34,025 bases of DNA from Peribacillus alkalitolerans (GTDB lineage: Bacteria > Bacillota > Bacilli > Bacillales > DSM-1321): positions 1 through 34,025 of the forward strand of contig NZ_JAAGVZ010000029.1 of the NCBI RefSeq assembly GCF_010882125.1, written 5' to 3'. A program made the position numbers and the translations under genes. Each line of letters starts with the position of its first letter. The first letter of the stretch is position 1. The notes under the pieces were generated by a model. The model was not told the origin of the DNA. It saw only the letters and a program-made list of their open reading frames with translations, and did not search any database. Shown here piece by piece: positions 1-7,467 of this stretch.

Positions 1-52
1 ACAAAATAAACACGGCATGAGTCCTGTTGAATATAGAACTCATGCCGCGTAA
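1..52 (+). CDS. IS3-family transposase OrfB, C-terminal fragment
   Basis: The frame from base 2 reads QNKHGMSPVEYRTHAA and then a TAA stop at 50-52. 'MSPVEYR' close to the stop is the typical C-terminal signature of IS3-family (IS150-like) OrfB proteins, just after the catalytic domain. The rest of the gene, including the DDE residues, lies outside the window. A 10-bp inverted repeat (13-22 with 38-47) falls inside these last codons and could form a hairpin around the stop. Confidence 0.75.
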   Translation, partial: QNKHGMSPVEYRTHAA

Positions 53-95
53 ACGGCAGTCTTTTAAAAGTGTCTACTTGACGGGTATACGTTCA
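1..95 (+). mobile_element. 3' end of an IS3-family insertion sequence cut by the window edge
   Basis: The first 52 bases encode the last residues of an IS3-type transposase. After a short spacer, a 25-bp terminal inverted repeat lies at 71-95, beginning TGTCTACTTGAC and ending in CA, as IS3-family right ends do. Read in reverse complement it begins TGAACGTATACC and matches the left-end-like sequence at 33927-33951 in 18 of 25 positions. The two window edges may therefore carry related elements in the same orientation. This element differs from the 1379-bp IS present twice inside the window. Confidence 0.75.
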
Positions 96-150
96 AAATG
101 ACAGCTCATATCTTAATCTATTGCCCCGGTTAAAATACTAAAACAAGATG

Positions 151-249
151 TTAATCTTGACTCATTGCTTTGGTTATTTTTTCAAATAGTTGAACTGGCA
201 TTGTGAATTTGGTAGGTTTTTCATAATGCACATATGTAAATACTTCTAC
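151..249 (-). pseudogene. decayed C-terminal coding fragment, family uncertain
   Basis: The minus strand has 33 open codons ending in TAA at 151-153. The peptide looks like a real protein C-terminus (VHYEKPTKFTMP, then an amphipathic helix LFEKITKAMSQ). A stop lies directly upstream at 250-252, and there is no start codon or ribosome binding site. It resembles the tail of hot-dog thioesterases, but that match is weak. It lies next to the inserted IS end at 95, so loss through IS-mediated rearrangement is a plausible inference. Confidence 0.3.
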
Positions 250-297
250 CTAATCCCTTAAACATCCATTCTAGGATTATTTTTAATTTACATATGT
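230..297. repeat. 12-bp perfect inverted repeat pair
   Basis: ACATATGTAAAT at 230-241 is matched by its exact reverse complement at 286-297, 44 bases apart. The left arm overlaps the decayed coding fragment. It could be the arms of a degenerate miniature element or a regulatory dyad. No flanking duplication was seen, so neither is established. Confidence 0.4.
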
Positions 298-381
298 AAT
301 ATTCTGTAAATGCATAAGAATTTCCTTCCTACTCCCAATACAATTTCCATTTCTTTGGACTAATTATTATAAAATTCGATT

Positions 382-762
382 CTATTTTTTCCTTATTGCT
401 AAATAACCTAATCCTAAATAAATAATCCCAACACATAAAATAAATAGTTCATTTTTATATCCTAGCGACCCGAAAGAAAACAAAAAGATTACAATAAACA
501 CAATACCAAGTGCTATACAAAATCCTATAAAAAAAATAGACCAGGTTTTGTTTTTAAGCTTGAATGCTCCAATCATAGTAATACAACCAATAACTAAAAG
601 GATGATAAGGAGTAGTATAGATGATTTATCAAAAGAGGAATGTTCATATCCTGTATTTAATGCTTTTGAAAGACTCATTCCAATAAAAGACAATATACTA
701 AATCCTATTCCGACGAAGATGGTCAACATGCCCACAATAACCCCAAATGTCTTTGTAAACAT
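382..762 (-). CDS. small four-helix membrane protein, unknown function
   Basis: The 126-aa protein is almost entirely hydrophobic. It has four predicted membrane segments at about residues 8-28, 48-68, 73-96 and 104-123, joined by short polar loops, with a basic C-terminus (RKK). The layout recalls small Bacillus DUF4064-type proteins, but no diagnostic motif is visible, so the family is left open. The ATG at 760-762 has only a weak AGGTGA about 13 bases upstream. No clear terminator follows. It reads the same way as the beta-lactamase gene, whose stop lies 109 bases upstream, so co-transcription is possible but not shown. Confidence 0.6.
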   Translation of the reverse strand: MFTKTFGVIVGMLTIFVGIGFSILSFIGMSLSKALNTGYEHSSFDKSSILLLIILLVIGCITMIGAFKLKNKTWSIFFIGFCIALGIVFIVIFLFSFGSLGYKNELFILCVGIIYLGLGYLAIRKK

Positions 763-870
763 ATATTCTTTAATGTTATCACCTACTGTATTTATTCAAC
801 TATCTATTTCATATTCCACTAACTCTATAAGATTAGTAACTTTTTAATTTCTCCTGATTTATTTCTTTCT

Positions 871-1659
871 TTATTTAATAATTTTTTGTTGTATCAATGT
901 CTCAATGGCAATATTTTTAGCTTCACTTCCACCACCATTTATATTCACGGCAAAGACCCATGTATCCTTTTTTGTCTCAACAAAACCTATATACCAGCCC
1001 AGTCCAAAATCTGATAATCTTGTCCCTGTTTTTCCGTGCAAAGTATAGTTATCTTGATCGTCCTGAATCATCATCCTTTTAACTGTTTTTTGATGTTTCT
1101 CTTCAAATGGAAGATTTTCATGTACGAGTTTTTCCATAAACTCCACTTGTTCAACAGCTGATATCTTCATTGAGCTATCCAGCCAAAACAAATCAATTCC
1201 GCCTGATATATCTTGATTGCCATACTCCATTTTATTAATGTGTTCTTGCATTCTTGTTTCTCCGATTTCTCTTGCCATATCCTGATAAAACCAAATAGCA
1301 GATTCTCTCATCGCAGAAGCCAGTGAGTGATCTCGATTCCAAGATTCAAATTCTCTTACCACCCCATCCCAGCGTTTAACCTCGTACTCATCTCTTACTG
1401 CATTTGTTTGCAAACCAATTAATGCATTTGGTACTTTAAAAGTCGATTCTGGAGTAAGTCTTAACATGCTTCTTTCTTTATTGTACAAATACGTCTGTTG
1501 TGTTTTTAGATTTTTAAGCACCATCGTGCCCTCTTTACCCTTAAAAAGCTCTTGAATCTTTAATTCTTTTGATTGCTGATTGGCATTTGACACTCCTGAT
1601 CCCGAAAAAACAAGCATAAAAGAAAATAATAGAAATACCGCTGCTCTTATCATCTTCAT
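871..1659 (-). CDS. class D beta-lactamase (Gram-positive OXA-like), secreted
   Basis: A serine beta-lactamase that acylates and hydrolyses penicillins outside the membrane. The 262-aa protein has a signal peptide at 1-26 (cleavage expected after SNA). It carries the class D motifs in order: S72-T-F-K75 (nucleophile and the lysine normally carbamylated), the second serine motif at 120-122 (SAI where most enzymes have SxV), Y146-G-N, a tryptophan at 159 where class D enzymes hold the carbamate, and K210-T-G. Family members known from Bacillus are the BPU-1/BAT-1/BSU-1 type. Some relatives (YbxI-like) are weak enzymes, so resistance level cannot be inferred. The start is fixed by AAGGAGG at 1668-1674, eight bases before the ATG. 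It is divergent from a MocR-type regulator 143 bases away, which may share the control region. There is no blaR1/blaI pair nearby. Confidence 0.88.
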   Translation of the reverse strand: MKMIRAAVFLLFSFMLVFSGSGVSNANQQSKELKIQELFKGKEGTMVLKNLKTQQTYLYNKERSMLRLTPESTFKVPNALIGLQTNAVRDEYEVKRWDGVVREFESWNRDHSLASAMRESAIWFYQDMAREIGETRMQEHINKMEYGNQDISGGIDLFWLDSSMKISAVEQVEFMEKLVHENLPFEEKHQKTVKRMMIQDDQDNYTLHGKTGTRLSDFGLGWYIGFVETKKDTWVFAVNINGGGSEAKNIAIETLIQQKIIK

Positions 1660-1765
1660 TAGTAATTCCTCCTTTTTAATAGGTAAATTTCATGATGTCA
1701 TATTCACTTTTGATACCCTATACTATAAGCAATTAAAAAGATCATGGAAAGCTTCGTTTTTCGCG

Positions 1766-1781
1766 TCTGTACCCATACAGA
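1766..1781. promoter_or_regulatory. candidate operator dyad upstream of the MocR gene
   Basis: A perfect inverted repeat, TCTGTA-CCCA-TACAGA, lies just before the AAGGAGAG ribosome binding site (1788-1794) of the MocR-type gene, inside its divergent intergenic region with the beta-lactamase. A TACTAT at 1721-1726 is a possible -10 for the + gene, but no good -35 matches it. Autoregulation through this dyad is inference. Confidence 0.4.
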
Positions 1782-1802
1782 TGAAAAAGGAGAGAACACA
1801 CT

Positions 1803-3158
1803 TTGCTGACTAAATATGAAGAAATTATGAATGAAATCAAAACGAGAATAGTAGAAGGACGCATTTTACCCGGGGATAAACTTCCATCAGTCCGATCACT
1901 ATCAGTAGAACTTCAATGCAGCATAAATTCGATCGTTAAAGCTTATGCAGAGCTAGAAAAAGAACACAAAGTGTACACTGTTCCAAAGAGCGGTTATTTT
2001 CTTGTTGGGGGCAATTCCTTACCTCATGAGAAATTTTCTAATTTGATTGATTTTTCATCTGCTGGTCCAGACCGCATCAAAATGCCATACCGTGATTATC
2101 AGCACTGCATGAATCAAGCTATTGAGCTTTATAAGGAAGAAATGTTTCAATATTCCGAGCCTCTCGGTTTAGCCACTCTTCGCCAGCAGCTTTCCAAGCA
2201 GCTTCAGAATCTCCAAGTTTTTGCCCCTCCAGAAAGAATCGCAGTGGTATCTGGGTCTCAGCAGGCTCTCGATCTCCTTGTCTCTCTTCCCTTTCCAAAC
2301 GGAAAAGAGATAATCTGTGTGGAACAGCCCACACATTTTAGTTTTATTGAATCCATTACATCAAGAGGGTTAAAGGCCGTGGGCATTGAGATTACAGAAC
2401 AAGGGATTGATTTTGAGCATTTAGAGGATATTTTCCGAACAATGAGTATTAAATTTTTTTACACGGTCTCTAGGTTTCAAAATCCAACCGGATACAGCTA
2501 TTCCAATGATGAAAAAAAGAGGATTGTACAGCTGGCACAGAAATATGACGTGTACATCATAGAGGATGATTATATGGGGGATCTGGACACACGGAGTAAG
2601 GCTGATCCAATGTTTGCTTATGATCCTTCTGGCAGGGTCATCTATACGAAAAGCTTTTCCAAGGTGCTTCTTCCAGGTTTAAGACTTGGAGCTGCAGTTC
2701 TTCCGGATGCGATGGTCGAGGTCTTTACGAAAGCGAAATTTGCAGCTGATGTTCATACACCAGTTCTTACCCAGGGTGCTCTGGAAGTCTATTTAAAAAG
2801 CGGTATGTACAACGCCCACATTCAAAAATTAAGAAAACAATACAAAAAAAAGGGAATTATTTTAAAGCATGCCTATTTAGAACACCTTCCTGAAGGAACA
2901 TCATTTTCGGGAGGAGAATCCGGTTTCTATTCAACTATCAAATTGCCGGAACAAATGAAAGCAAAGCATCTTGTCGAACATCTGAAAAAAAAGAATGTGC
3001 TTGTACAGGATGCAACGTATATGTTCCTCCCTCCATATCGAAAGGAAAACCGAATTCGGATCAGTGTGTCACAGGTTGAAGATCAACTCATCGGTTTAGG
3101 TGTAAAGAAGATAGGAGAAGGAATACAAGAACTTTTAAACAGAAAAATTAATAAATGA
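1803..3158 (+). CDS. MocR/GabR-type regulator: GntR winged helix fused to a PLP aminotransferase fold
   Basis: A 451-aa two-domain transcription factor. Residues 1-70 form a GntR winged-helix domain (GDKLPSVRSLSVEL at 24-37). Residues 85-445 form a class I aminotransferase fold with the PLP-site elements in place: N227-P-T-G, D255-D-Y, and SFSK287-x3-PGLRLG holding the Schiff-base lysine. Proteins of this type sense PLP or an amino compound and control vitamin B6, GABA, taurine or cell-wall amino acid genes. The effector here cannot be read from sequence. The start is a TTG at 1803 placed eight bases after AAGGAGAG. It is divergent from the class D beta-lactamase, which makes that gene a possible target by inference. 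A terminator follows at once. Confidence 0.88.
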   Translation: MLTKYEEIMNEIKTRIVEGRILPGDKLPSVRSLSVELQCSINSIVKAYAELEKEHKVYTVPKSGYFLVGGNSLPHEKFSNLIDFSSAGPDRIKMPYRDYQHCMNQAIELYKEEMFQYSEPLGLATLRQQLSKQLQNLQVFAPPERIAVVSGSQQALDLLVSLPFPNGKEIICVEQPTHFSFIESITSRGLKAVGIEITEQGIDFEHLEDIFRTMSIKFFYTVSRFQNPTGYSYSNDEKKRIVQLAQKYDVYIIEDDYMGDLDTRSKADPMFAYDPSGRVIYTKSFSKVLLPGLRLGAAVLPDAMVEVFTKAKFAADVHTPVLTQGALEVYLKSGMYNAHIQKLRKQYKKKGIILKHAYLEHLPEGTSFSGGESGFYSTIKLPEQMKAKHLVEHLKKKNVLVQDATYMFLPPYRKENRIRISVSQVEDQLIGLGVKKIGEGIQELLNRKINK

Positions 3159-3180
3159 AGAGTCACTTGCTGACTCTTTT
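3158..3180 (+). terminator. rho-independent terminator of the MocR gene
   Basis: AAGAGTCA pairs perfectly with TGACTCTT across a five-base loop and is followed by TTTTAGCTTTTT. The stem begins on the last base of the TGA stop codon. Confidence 0.8.
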
Positions 3181-3441
3181 AGCTTTTTGAAAATATTGCA
3201 GAGTTATATTAAGTATCCCCATAAAGGAAAACCTCTCTTCAATTAAACTGCCCCTACCGTTAGAGAAACAAGAAAATCTACCAAAATTATAGCTCAGATT
3301 ACACAAGCACCGCTCTCTTTTAGTACACCTTTTCTTCGTACTGTGAAACTAGATTCTACAAACATTTCATAACCTGTTTTCGATAAATATTTTTACTAAA
3401 GATATCAAATAATAAATTCATCATAAGGAGGATTGTATCCA

Positions 3442-4242
3442 ATGGAAAAAATTTTGTTCATTACCTTTCTTTTATTGATTCCTTTATTCTCCTTTCAAAT
3501 AAATGCGGATGCATCCACTAACAGTCGAGAAGCATATGAAAAAACAGGGCGTGTTATGTGGGAAGTAAACACAAAGGAAAAGTTAGTTGCCCTTACTTTC
3601 GACGATGGACCTCATCCTGTTTTCACTCCACAAATACTTGATATATTGGCAAAATATGATGCTAAAGCTACCTTTTTTGTTGCTGGCAATAAAGTAGTCA
3701 GATTTCCAGATCTTTTAAAAAGAGAAGTGAAGGAAGGACATGAAATTGCCAATCATACTTTCCACCATATTTATGGGAATATATCATCCGCAAAACTATC
3801 ATCTGAATTAGAAGAAACAGATAAAATTATTAGAAAATTCACTGGTTTTAAACCGTCTCTTTATCGTCCCGTAGGAGGGTTTTATAATGATGTTATTATT
3901 AATACAGCTTTAAAAAATGGAAAAGTGGTCGTATTATGGTCATGGGATCAAGATTCTCGTGATTGGGCAAATCCTCCAGCAAGTCAAATGTTCAGTTATA
4001 TAAAAAAAGGGGTAAAGCCAGGTAATATTATTCTATTTCATGATTGGCATGGAAGTGAATATACCCAAACGTGTTCAACTGTTAAAGCATTAGAAAACAT
4101 TTTGGATTTTTTAGACATGAACGGGTATAAATGTGTAACTGTATCTGAATTGCTCTACCGTTCGACGCAAATAATTCCAGAATCTTTCGAAATCTACCCT
4201 TCAAAGAAAGGAAAAACTTCTCACATTGATTTAATGTTTTAA
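3442..4242 (+). CDS. secreted polysaccharide deacetylase (carbohydrate esterase family 4)
   Basis: A metal-dependent enzyme that removes acetyl groups from N-acetylated glycans, most likely peptidoglycan GlcNAc or MurNAc in the wall. With the start at 3442 the protein has 266 residues. It has a signal peptide of about 23 residues and then the NodB domain with all five motifs: TFDD54-55GPH (base and metal aspartate), H105-T-F-H-H109 (metal histidines), R142-P-V-G-G, WSWDQDSRDW, and LFH200-D. The third motif has GG where many family members have YG. An in-frame TTG nine bases earlier is too close to the AAGGAGGA at 3425-3432 to be the start. The ATG at 3442 is nine bases from it. The C-terminal 25 residues are basic and lie outside the domain. 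PdaA, PdaB and YheN are possible relatives. The exact substrate is not resolved. Confidence 0.88.
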   Translation: MEKILFITFLLLIPLFSFQINADASTNSREAYEKTGRVMWEVNTKEKLVALTFDDGPHPVFTPQILDILAKYDAKATFFVAGNKVVRFPDLLKREVKEGHEIANHTFHHIYGNISSAKLSSELEETDKIIRKFTGFKPSLYRPVGGFYNDVIINTALKNGKVVVLWSWDQDSRDWANPPASQMFSYIKKGVKPGNIILFHDWHGSEYTQTCSTVKALENILDFLDMNGYKCVTVSELLYRSTQIIPESFEIYPSKKGKTSHIDLMF

Positions 4243-4290
4243 ATGCATTTTTTAGCATAATTAGTCTAATGTTACATTAATGAGTCAAAT

Positions 4291-4340
4291 TTCTTGTTCA
4301 ACTACCCTGCCCCGATGGATTAAGTACAATATTTCACAAT
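4291..4340. repeat. dispersed intergenic repeat, most complete copy
   Basis: Two blocks recur elsewhere in gene gaps of this window. TTCTTGTTCA...CCTGCCCC at 4291-4313 matches 6813-6835 in 20 of 23 bases. CCGATGGATTAAG...TTTCACAAT at 4312-4340 matches 6087-6115 in 25 of 29 bases. The blocks are contiguous here and split at the other sites. It reads as a short non-coding dispersed repeat with no coding content. Confidence 0.45.
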
Positions 4341-4353
4341 CTTGTTATTGGAA

Positions 4354-4387
4354 TAAAAAAAAAGCGACCTTCATTTTTGAAAATCGC
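4354..4387 (-). terminator. probable terminator for the minus-strand 154-aa gene
   Basis: On the minus strand GAAAATCGC is replaced by its partner as GCGATTTTC...GAAGGTCGC (seven of nine pairs), followed by an unbroken run of ten T (4354-4363). It lies about 120 bases beyond the stop of the unknown gene at 4507. Confidence 0.55.
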
Positions 4388-4506
4388 AACCGTAAATTCA
4401 ATAAGGTGAAAATTTTTAAGGTGTAGTAGGTGTATCTAGGCATGATCCAAGCGTAGATGAGACAGACCGCAATGGCTAAATTCCTCCACTTGCGCTTTTG
4501 CTTCCT

Positions 4507-4971
4507 TTAATATTCACCTTTAATTACAAAATACGAGCCCCGAATTGTTCCAGCTAGTTTAGACTTCTGCCTTGCAAACTTAAACTTCCCTTCTAACTCC
4601 TTTGGTACCTCCATCCCCTCAGAAAGCTTAAAACCAACGGCCCGCTTCTTAGGGCCATCAACCGTATACATGACATTGATCGCAAGTCCATCCTCATAAA
4701 AGACGTAGGCAAATTTGATATCTTCTACTTGAAAACGCGACGTTTCTAAAGGTTTGGCCGCAAACTCAATATCACGTTCTTCTTTTAAAATTCGGTTCAC
4801 ATAATCAATACTCTCCTGACTTTCACTAGCTGGTACAACCGTAAATTCATGCTTGTATTTGTTCATAAAGTAACGGGCTTCATTAGCACGTAAACCAGCA
4901 AGCGCTTCTACAACTGGTGAAGACTCTAAACCAACAGTAGACACATTTTTAAAATCAACGATATAGGACAT
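4507..4971 (-). CDS. conserved-looking 154-aa soluble protein of unknown function
   Basis: I do not recognise this family. The 154 residues have no membrane segment, signal peptide or cysteine, and the protein looks like a compact alpha/beta fold: a helical, charged N-terminal half (ALAGLRANEARYFMNKY at 24-40), then strand-rich sequence with a lysine-rich C-terminal third. The ATG at 4969-4971 is well supported by AAAGGTGG a few bases upstream. It appears to be a single-gene unit. The nearest minus-strand gene upstream starts a separate operon 138 bases away, and a terminator-like hairpin follows at 4354-4387. Confidence 0.65.
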   Translation of the reverse strand: MSYIVDFKNVSTVGLESSPVVEALAGLRANEARYFMNKYKHEFTVVPASESQESIDYVNRILKEERDIEFAAKPLETSRFQVEDIKFAYVFYEDGLAINVMYTVDGPKKRAVGFKLSEGMEVPKELEGKFKFARQKSKLAGTIRGSYFVIKGEY

Positions 4972-5029
4972 TTACATTCCACCTTTTTTCTCTTTATTCC
5001 CCAACAACGATAATCCATATTTTACCATA

Positions 5030-5059
5030 AAATAAGCCGTTCTTCAAATTTGCTTATTT
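5030..5059 (-). terminator. possible terminator of the ArsR/SRPBCC operon
   Basis: AAATAAGC at 5030-5037 and GCTTATTT at 5052-5059 form a perfect eight-pair stem with a 14-base loop. It lies about 50 bases after the minus-strand SRPBCC stop. The stem is A/T-rich and is followed only by TTATTTTATGG, so it is a weak candidate. Confidence 0.4.
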
Positions 5060-5109
5060 AGACGATACAAATTTTGGTGAAATGTAGAAGCACATATAGA
5101 GGTTTGGTC

Positions 5110-5499
5110 TTACTTTTCCTCTAACACTTTTTTAAGGTCTTCACCCATATTCGCCCAACCATATTTCGCACCATTGAACGCTTGATCCTCTTTTTCGAAT
5201 CCTGTTTGTTCAAGGTGTAAGTAGGTTGTTCCATCCTCTTGCTTCAATGTCCATGTGACTGTAGTGTTTATCGGACCACCTACCCATGTGTATGATAACT
5301 TATAAGGCTCGTCGACTACTAATACTTCACAATCTACAATTAAATTCCACTGCTCATTTTTGAATTGACATTTATGTCCTACGATTGGTTTAAAGTTATT
5401 TTCCATTATCCATTTTGCAAGAGTATCCGAATCTGTTAATGCGTTCCACACCTTATTGATTGGACTTGTAAACTGAAAATCTAATGATACATCTGCCAT
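5110..5499 (-). CDS. SRPBCC/AHSA1-type ligand-binding protein
   Basis: A 129-aa START-like (Bet v1) fold protein of the activator-of-Hsp90 C-terminal (AHSA1) type. It opens with the typical first strand and helix (FTSPINKVWNALTDSD at 10-25) and an exposed W30. A strand-rich middle follows (LSYTWVGG, TVTWTL), then a long C-terminal helix that closes the hydrophobic cavity (NMGEDLKKVLEEK). Such small proteins bind hydrophobic ligands. No catalytic residue can be assigned. The ribosome binding site GGAGGAA is inside the last codons of the upstream arsR, whose stop is three bases before this ATG, so the two are co-transcribed and probably translationally coupled. The pairing of ArsR repressors with SRPBCC proteins is common in Firmicutes. 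Confidence 0.85.
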   Translation of the reverse strand: MADVSLDFQFTSPINKVWNALTDSDTLAKWIMENNFKPIVGHKCQFKNEQWNLIVDCEVLVVDEPYKLSYTWVGGPINTTVTWTLKQEDGTTYLHLEQTGFEKEDQAFNGAKYGWANMGEDLKKVLEEK

Positions 5500-5502
5500 T
5501 AT

Positions 5503-5826
5503 TTATTCCTCCGATAATAATTTTTTTAAAAGTGCCACATTTCCCATCCAAAATTTCTCGTAAAAGGAAACCCAATCTTTAATTTCCTGTAGAGGAGCTG
5601 CATTTAGTCGATACCTTGTTTCTCTACCAATTTTACGGTCAGCAACTAGACCAGCTTCTTTAAGGATAGCCAAATGTTTAGAAACAGCAGTACGACCCAT
5701 TTGAAATTGAGCAGTTAATTCGTGAAGAGGTAACTCTTCTGCATCTGCCAACAAGCGTATCAATTTACGTCTTGTTGGGTCAGCGATGGCTACATAAACA
5801 TCACGCTCTTGATTTCTCTCGTTCAA
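5503..5826 (-). CDS. ArsR-family (SdpR-like) winged-helix repressor
   Basis: A 107-aa one-domain repressor. It contains the signature IADPTRRKLIRLLAD (15-29), the recognition helix around MGRTAVSKHLAILKEAGLV (43-61), and the wing DRKIGRETRY. No cysteine pair for metal binding is present, so it is of the SdpR-like class and not a metal sensor. It is the first gene of the operon with the SRPBCC protein. Its promoter carries two palindromes of the same sequence, one of them filling the -35/-10 spacer (5849-5897). This strongly suggests autorepression. The inducer is not evident. It may be the ligand of the partner protein. Confidence 0.88.
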   Translation of the reverse strand: MNERNQERDVYVAIADPTRRKLIRLLADAEELPLHELTAQFQMGRTAVSKHLAILKEAGLVADRKIGRETRYRLNAAPLQEIKDWVSFYEKFWMGNVALLKKLLSEE

Positions 5827-5848
5827 TATCCCCCCTCCTTATTGATTG

Positions 5849-5897
5849 GACACCAATTGGTGTCTTTATTATAGGACACTAATTGGTGTCCTGTCAA
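5849..5897 (-). promoter_or_regulatory. consensus promoter with two ArsR-type operators
   Basis: On the minus strand TTGACA (5892-5897) and TATAAT (5868-5873) are both perfect consensus, 18 bases apart. The 18-bp spacer (5874-5891) is itself a palindrome, GGACACTAATTGGTGTCC, with one mismatched pair. A second, perfect copy, GACACCAATTGGTGTC, lies at 5849-5864 over the expected start of transcription, 26 bp centre to centre. A repressor bound at either site would block RNA polymerase. The site is 23 bases upstream of the arsR start codon. Confidence 0.85.
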
Positions 5898-6303
5898 TTT
5901 TATTTTTGACATCATGGTATTTGTTTATTCTCCTATCATCAAATATTTAGGTTCCTCCTATATTAATTATTCAATAGTTTAAGTTTCAAACTTATTTAAT
6001 CCGTTTACAAACCTGCATCGTTACTACAATAGAAGATTATTTCTTATTTCAAAAAAAAGGACGGTAATCCTTCTGGATCACCGCCACCGATAGTTTAAGC
6101 ACATTATTTCACAATTATTCTTTTGTAATTTAGAAAGAAAGCGATTATCTGCTAGTGAATTTCAGGAAGTTCTGAAATGACATTTTGTAGACAAAAGGGG
6201 GTTTTTCGCTCTTCATAAGCATAAAGTGGAAAAAGGTATCACATTAGTTCATTTGGATGCGATTCGTCTAAAATCTGAGACGAACACCATAGCTGTTTGT
6301 ATA
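5898..6303. other. gap between the ArsR promoter and the AhpD-like gene
   Basis: It holds a minus-strand terminator (6062-6083) and a dispersed repeat block (6087-6115). The + strand from about 6135 has an uninterrupted, protein-like reading (RLSASEFQEVLK, one TGA, then HFVDKRGFFALHKHKVEKGITLV, quoted in part) that could be a decayed gene. It has no ribosome binding site and I cannot name it. Confidence 0.35.
6062..6083 (-). terminator. probable terminator for the minus-strand AhpD-like gene
   Basis: CGGTAATCC pairs with GGATCACCG across TTCT with one mismatch. On the minus strand it is followed by CC and eight T (6051-6058). It lies about 220 bases past the stop of the gene at 6304. Confidence 0.55.
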
Positions 6304-6747
6304 TTATCTTTCAGTTGCCATATTTCCCATTGCAATAGAAATTCTATTCCAACTGTTAATTTGATTAATTATGAGAACAAGGTCTACATATTGTTTCTCA
6401 TCATAATGTTCACGGACTCGTTGATAAAGCTCATCTGGAACACGCTTTGTCGGGATTAATGACACGTGCTCTGTCAACTCTAAAGCTACTTTTTCTGCAT
6501 CTGTGTAAAATGTGCACTCTCTCCAAGCACTAATACAATATAAACGTTGTTCCGTTTCACCCATTTTTCTAGCATCAGCTGTATGCATGTTAATACAATA
6601 TCCACAACCATTTATTTGTGAAGCCCGAATTTTTATAAGTTCACGAAGTTTACGGTCTATACCTGTTGTTTTCGTATACTTTTCCATTTCCATCATTATT
6701 TGAAGAGCTTCAGGTGCTACATTGTAATAATTAATTCGTTGTTCCAA
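6304..6747 (-). CDS. carboxymuconolactone decarboxylase family / AhpD-like protein
   Basis: A 147-aa all-helical protein of the AhpD-like alkylhydroperoxidase superfamily. It holds the core signature INGCGYCINMHTADARKMGE at 46-65, with redox cysteines C48 and C51 and H55 placed as in peroxidase-active members. The family uses the CxxC pair to reduce peroxides or to catalyse decarboxylation. Uncharacterised relatives of this size are frequent in Bacillus, and oxidative-stress defence is the usual inference. The start is a TTG at 6745-6747, supported by a perfect AGGAGGT at 6756-6762 eight bases upstream. No ATG fits better. It is a single-gene unit. Confidence 0.85.
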   Translation of the reverse strand: MEQRINYYNVAPEALQIMMEMEKYTKTTGIDRKLRELIKIRASQINGCGYCINMHTADARKMGETEQRLYCISAWRECTFYTDAEKVALELTEHVSLIPTKRVPDELYQRVREHYDEKQYVDLVLIINQINSWNRISIAMGNMATER

Positions 6748-6938
6748 TATTAATTACCTCCTAAAAAAAATCATCACCTTATCTTAACTTTTATGCGACC
6801 AGATTCTTAATATTCTTGTTCATCCAACCTGCCCCTTTAATGAAAGACACTTTTCATTTTGAACAAAAGCTTATCGATACTTGAATTATGATAATGTGTA
6901 TTGTTTTTTGTGTTAATAATAATCCAAAGATAAAATTA

Positions 6939-7376
6939 TTATTTATATTTTAAGAAACGGATAAAAAGCAAATGAAGTATATGTATCCATAAAAGAATAG
7001 GATATGAAAGAGTAGAATACCAGAAATTCCAACCGTTATGATAAAAGAACCCACTTTTTATTGCTGTCCATTCGTAAAGCAAACAGAAAACAGTCCAAAT
7101 AATGATATAAAATATTTTATGTAATAAAGATTTTTTTTGTGGATAAAAGTTTAGAAAGAGTATGCCCGAGGCAGGAAATAATCCCACAATGGCTAAAAAG
7201 CCTTTTAATTGAAGACCTTTTTCAAAGTATCCATATAAATCGTATTTTAGATCTAATGTAATATCGGAGAGCAGTCCTAATGTTAAAGAAAATAAAGCTG
7301 TAGAATAAATTTCCTGCTTAGTAATGTGTTTGGGAACAAAATAAGCTACCATATTAAAAATAAAAACGGAAATCAA
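6939..7376 (-). CDS. CBO0543-like membrane protein, 5' end cut off by IS insertion
   Basis: The remaining 145 residues form a membrane protein with about four hydrophobic segments and conserved-looking motifs (YDLYGYF at 45-51, LFPASGILFLNFYP near 66-79, YEWTAIKSGFFYHNGW near 101-116). These match the CBO0543 family of Firmicutes, whose function is unknown. The IS at 7384-8762 is inserted at its 5' end. Removing the IS and one copy of the TAA duplication restores ATG ATT TAT TTA in front of the TTG at 7374-7376, giving a 149-aa protein with AGGAGA at 8776-8781 as its binding site. The surviving frame has only this TTG, with no ribosome binding site, and a stop inside the IS just upstream. The gene is probably silenced or poorly expressed. 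Confidence 0.7.
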   Translation of the reverse strand: MISVFIFNMVAYFVPKHITKQEIYSTALFSLTLGLLSDITLDLKYDLYGYFEKGLQLKGFLAIVGLFPASGILFLNFYPQKKSLLHKIFYIIIWTVFCLLYEWTAIKSGFFYHNGWNFWYSTLSYPILLWIHILHLLFIRFLKYK

Positions 7377-7467
7377 TAAATAATGATGTTAGCCTAGAAT
7401 GCGGACAAGTTAAATTGATAAATCATTTATAATGGTTACAATACATCAATTAAAGGGCGTGTCTATA

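Noticed and set aside
1-52. Inverted repeat 13-22/38-47 as a terminator
   Set aside because: It lies within the transposase coding sequence and has no T-run after it, so it is treated as an internal dyad of the element.
6226-6459. 77-codon + strand frame beginning MEKGITLVHLD
   Set aside because: No ribosome binding site, and most of it runs antisense through the AhpD-like gene. The first part may be a decayed gene and is noted only in the gap entry.
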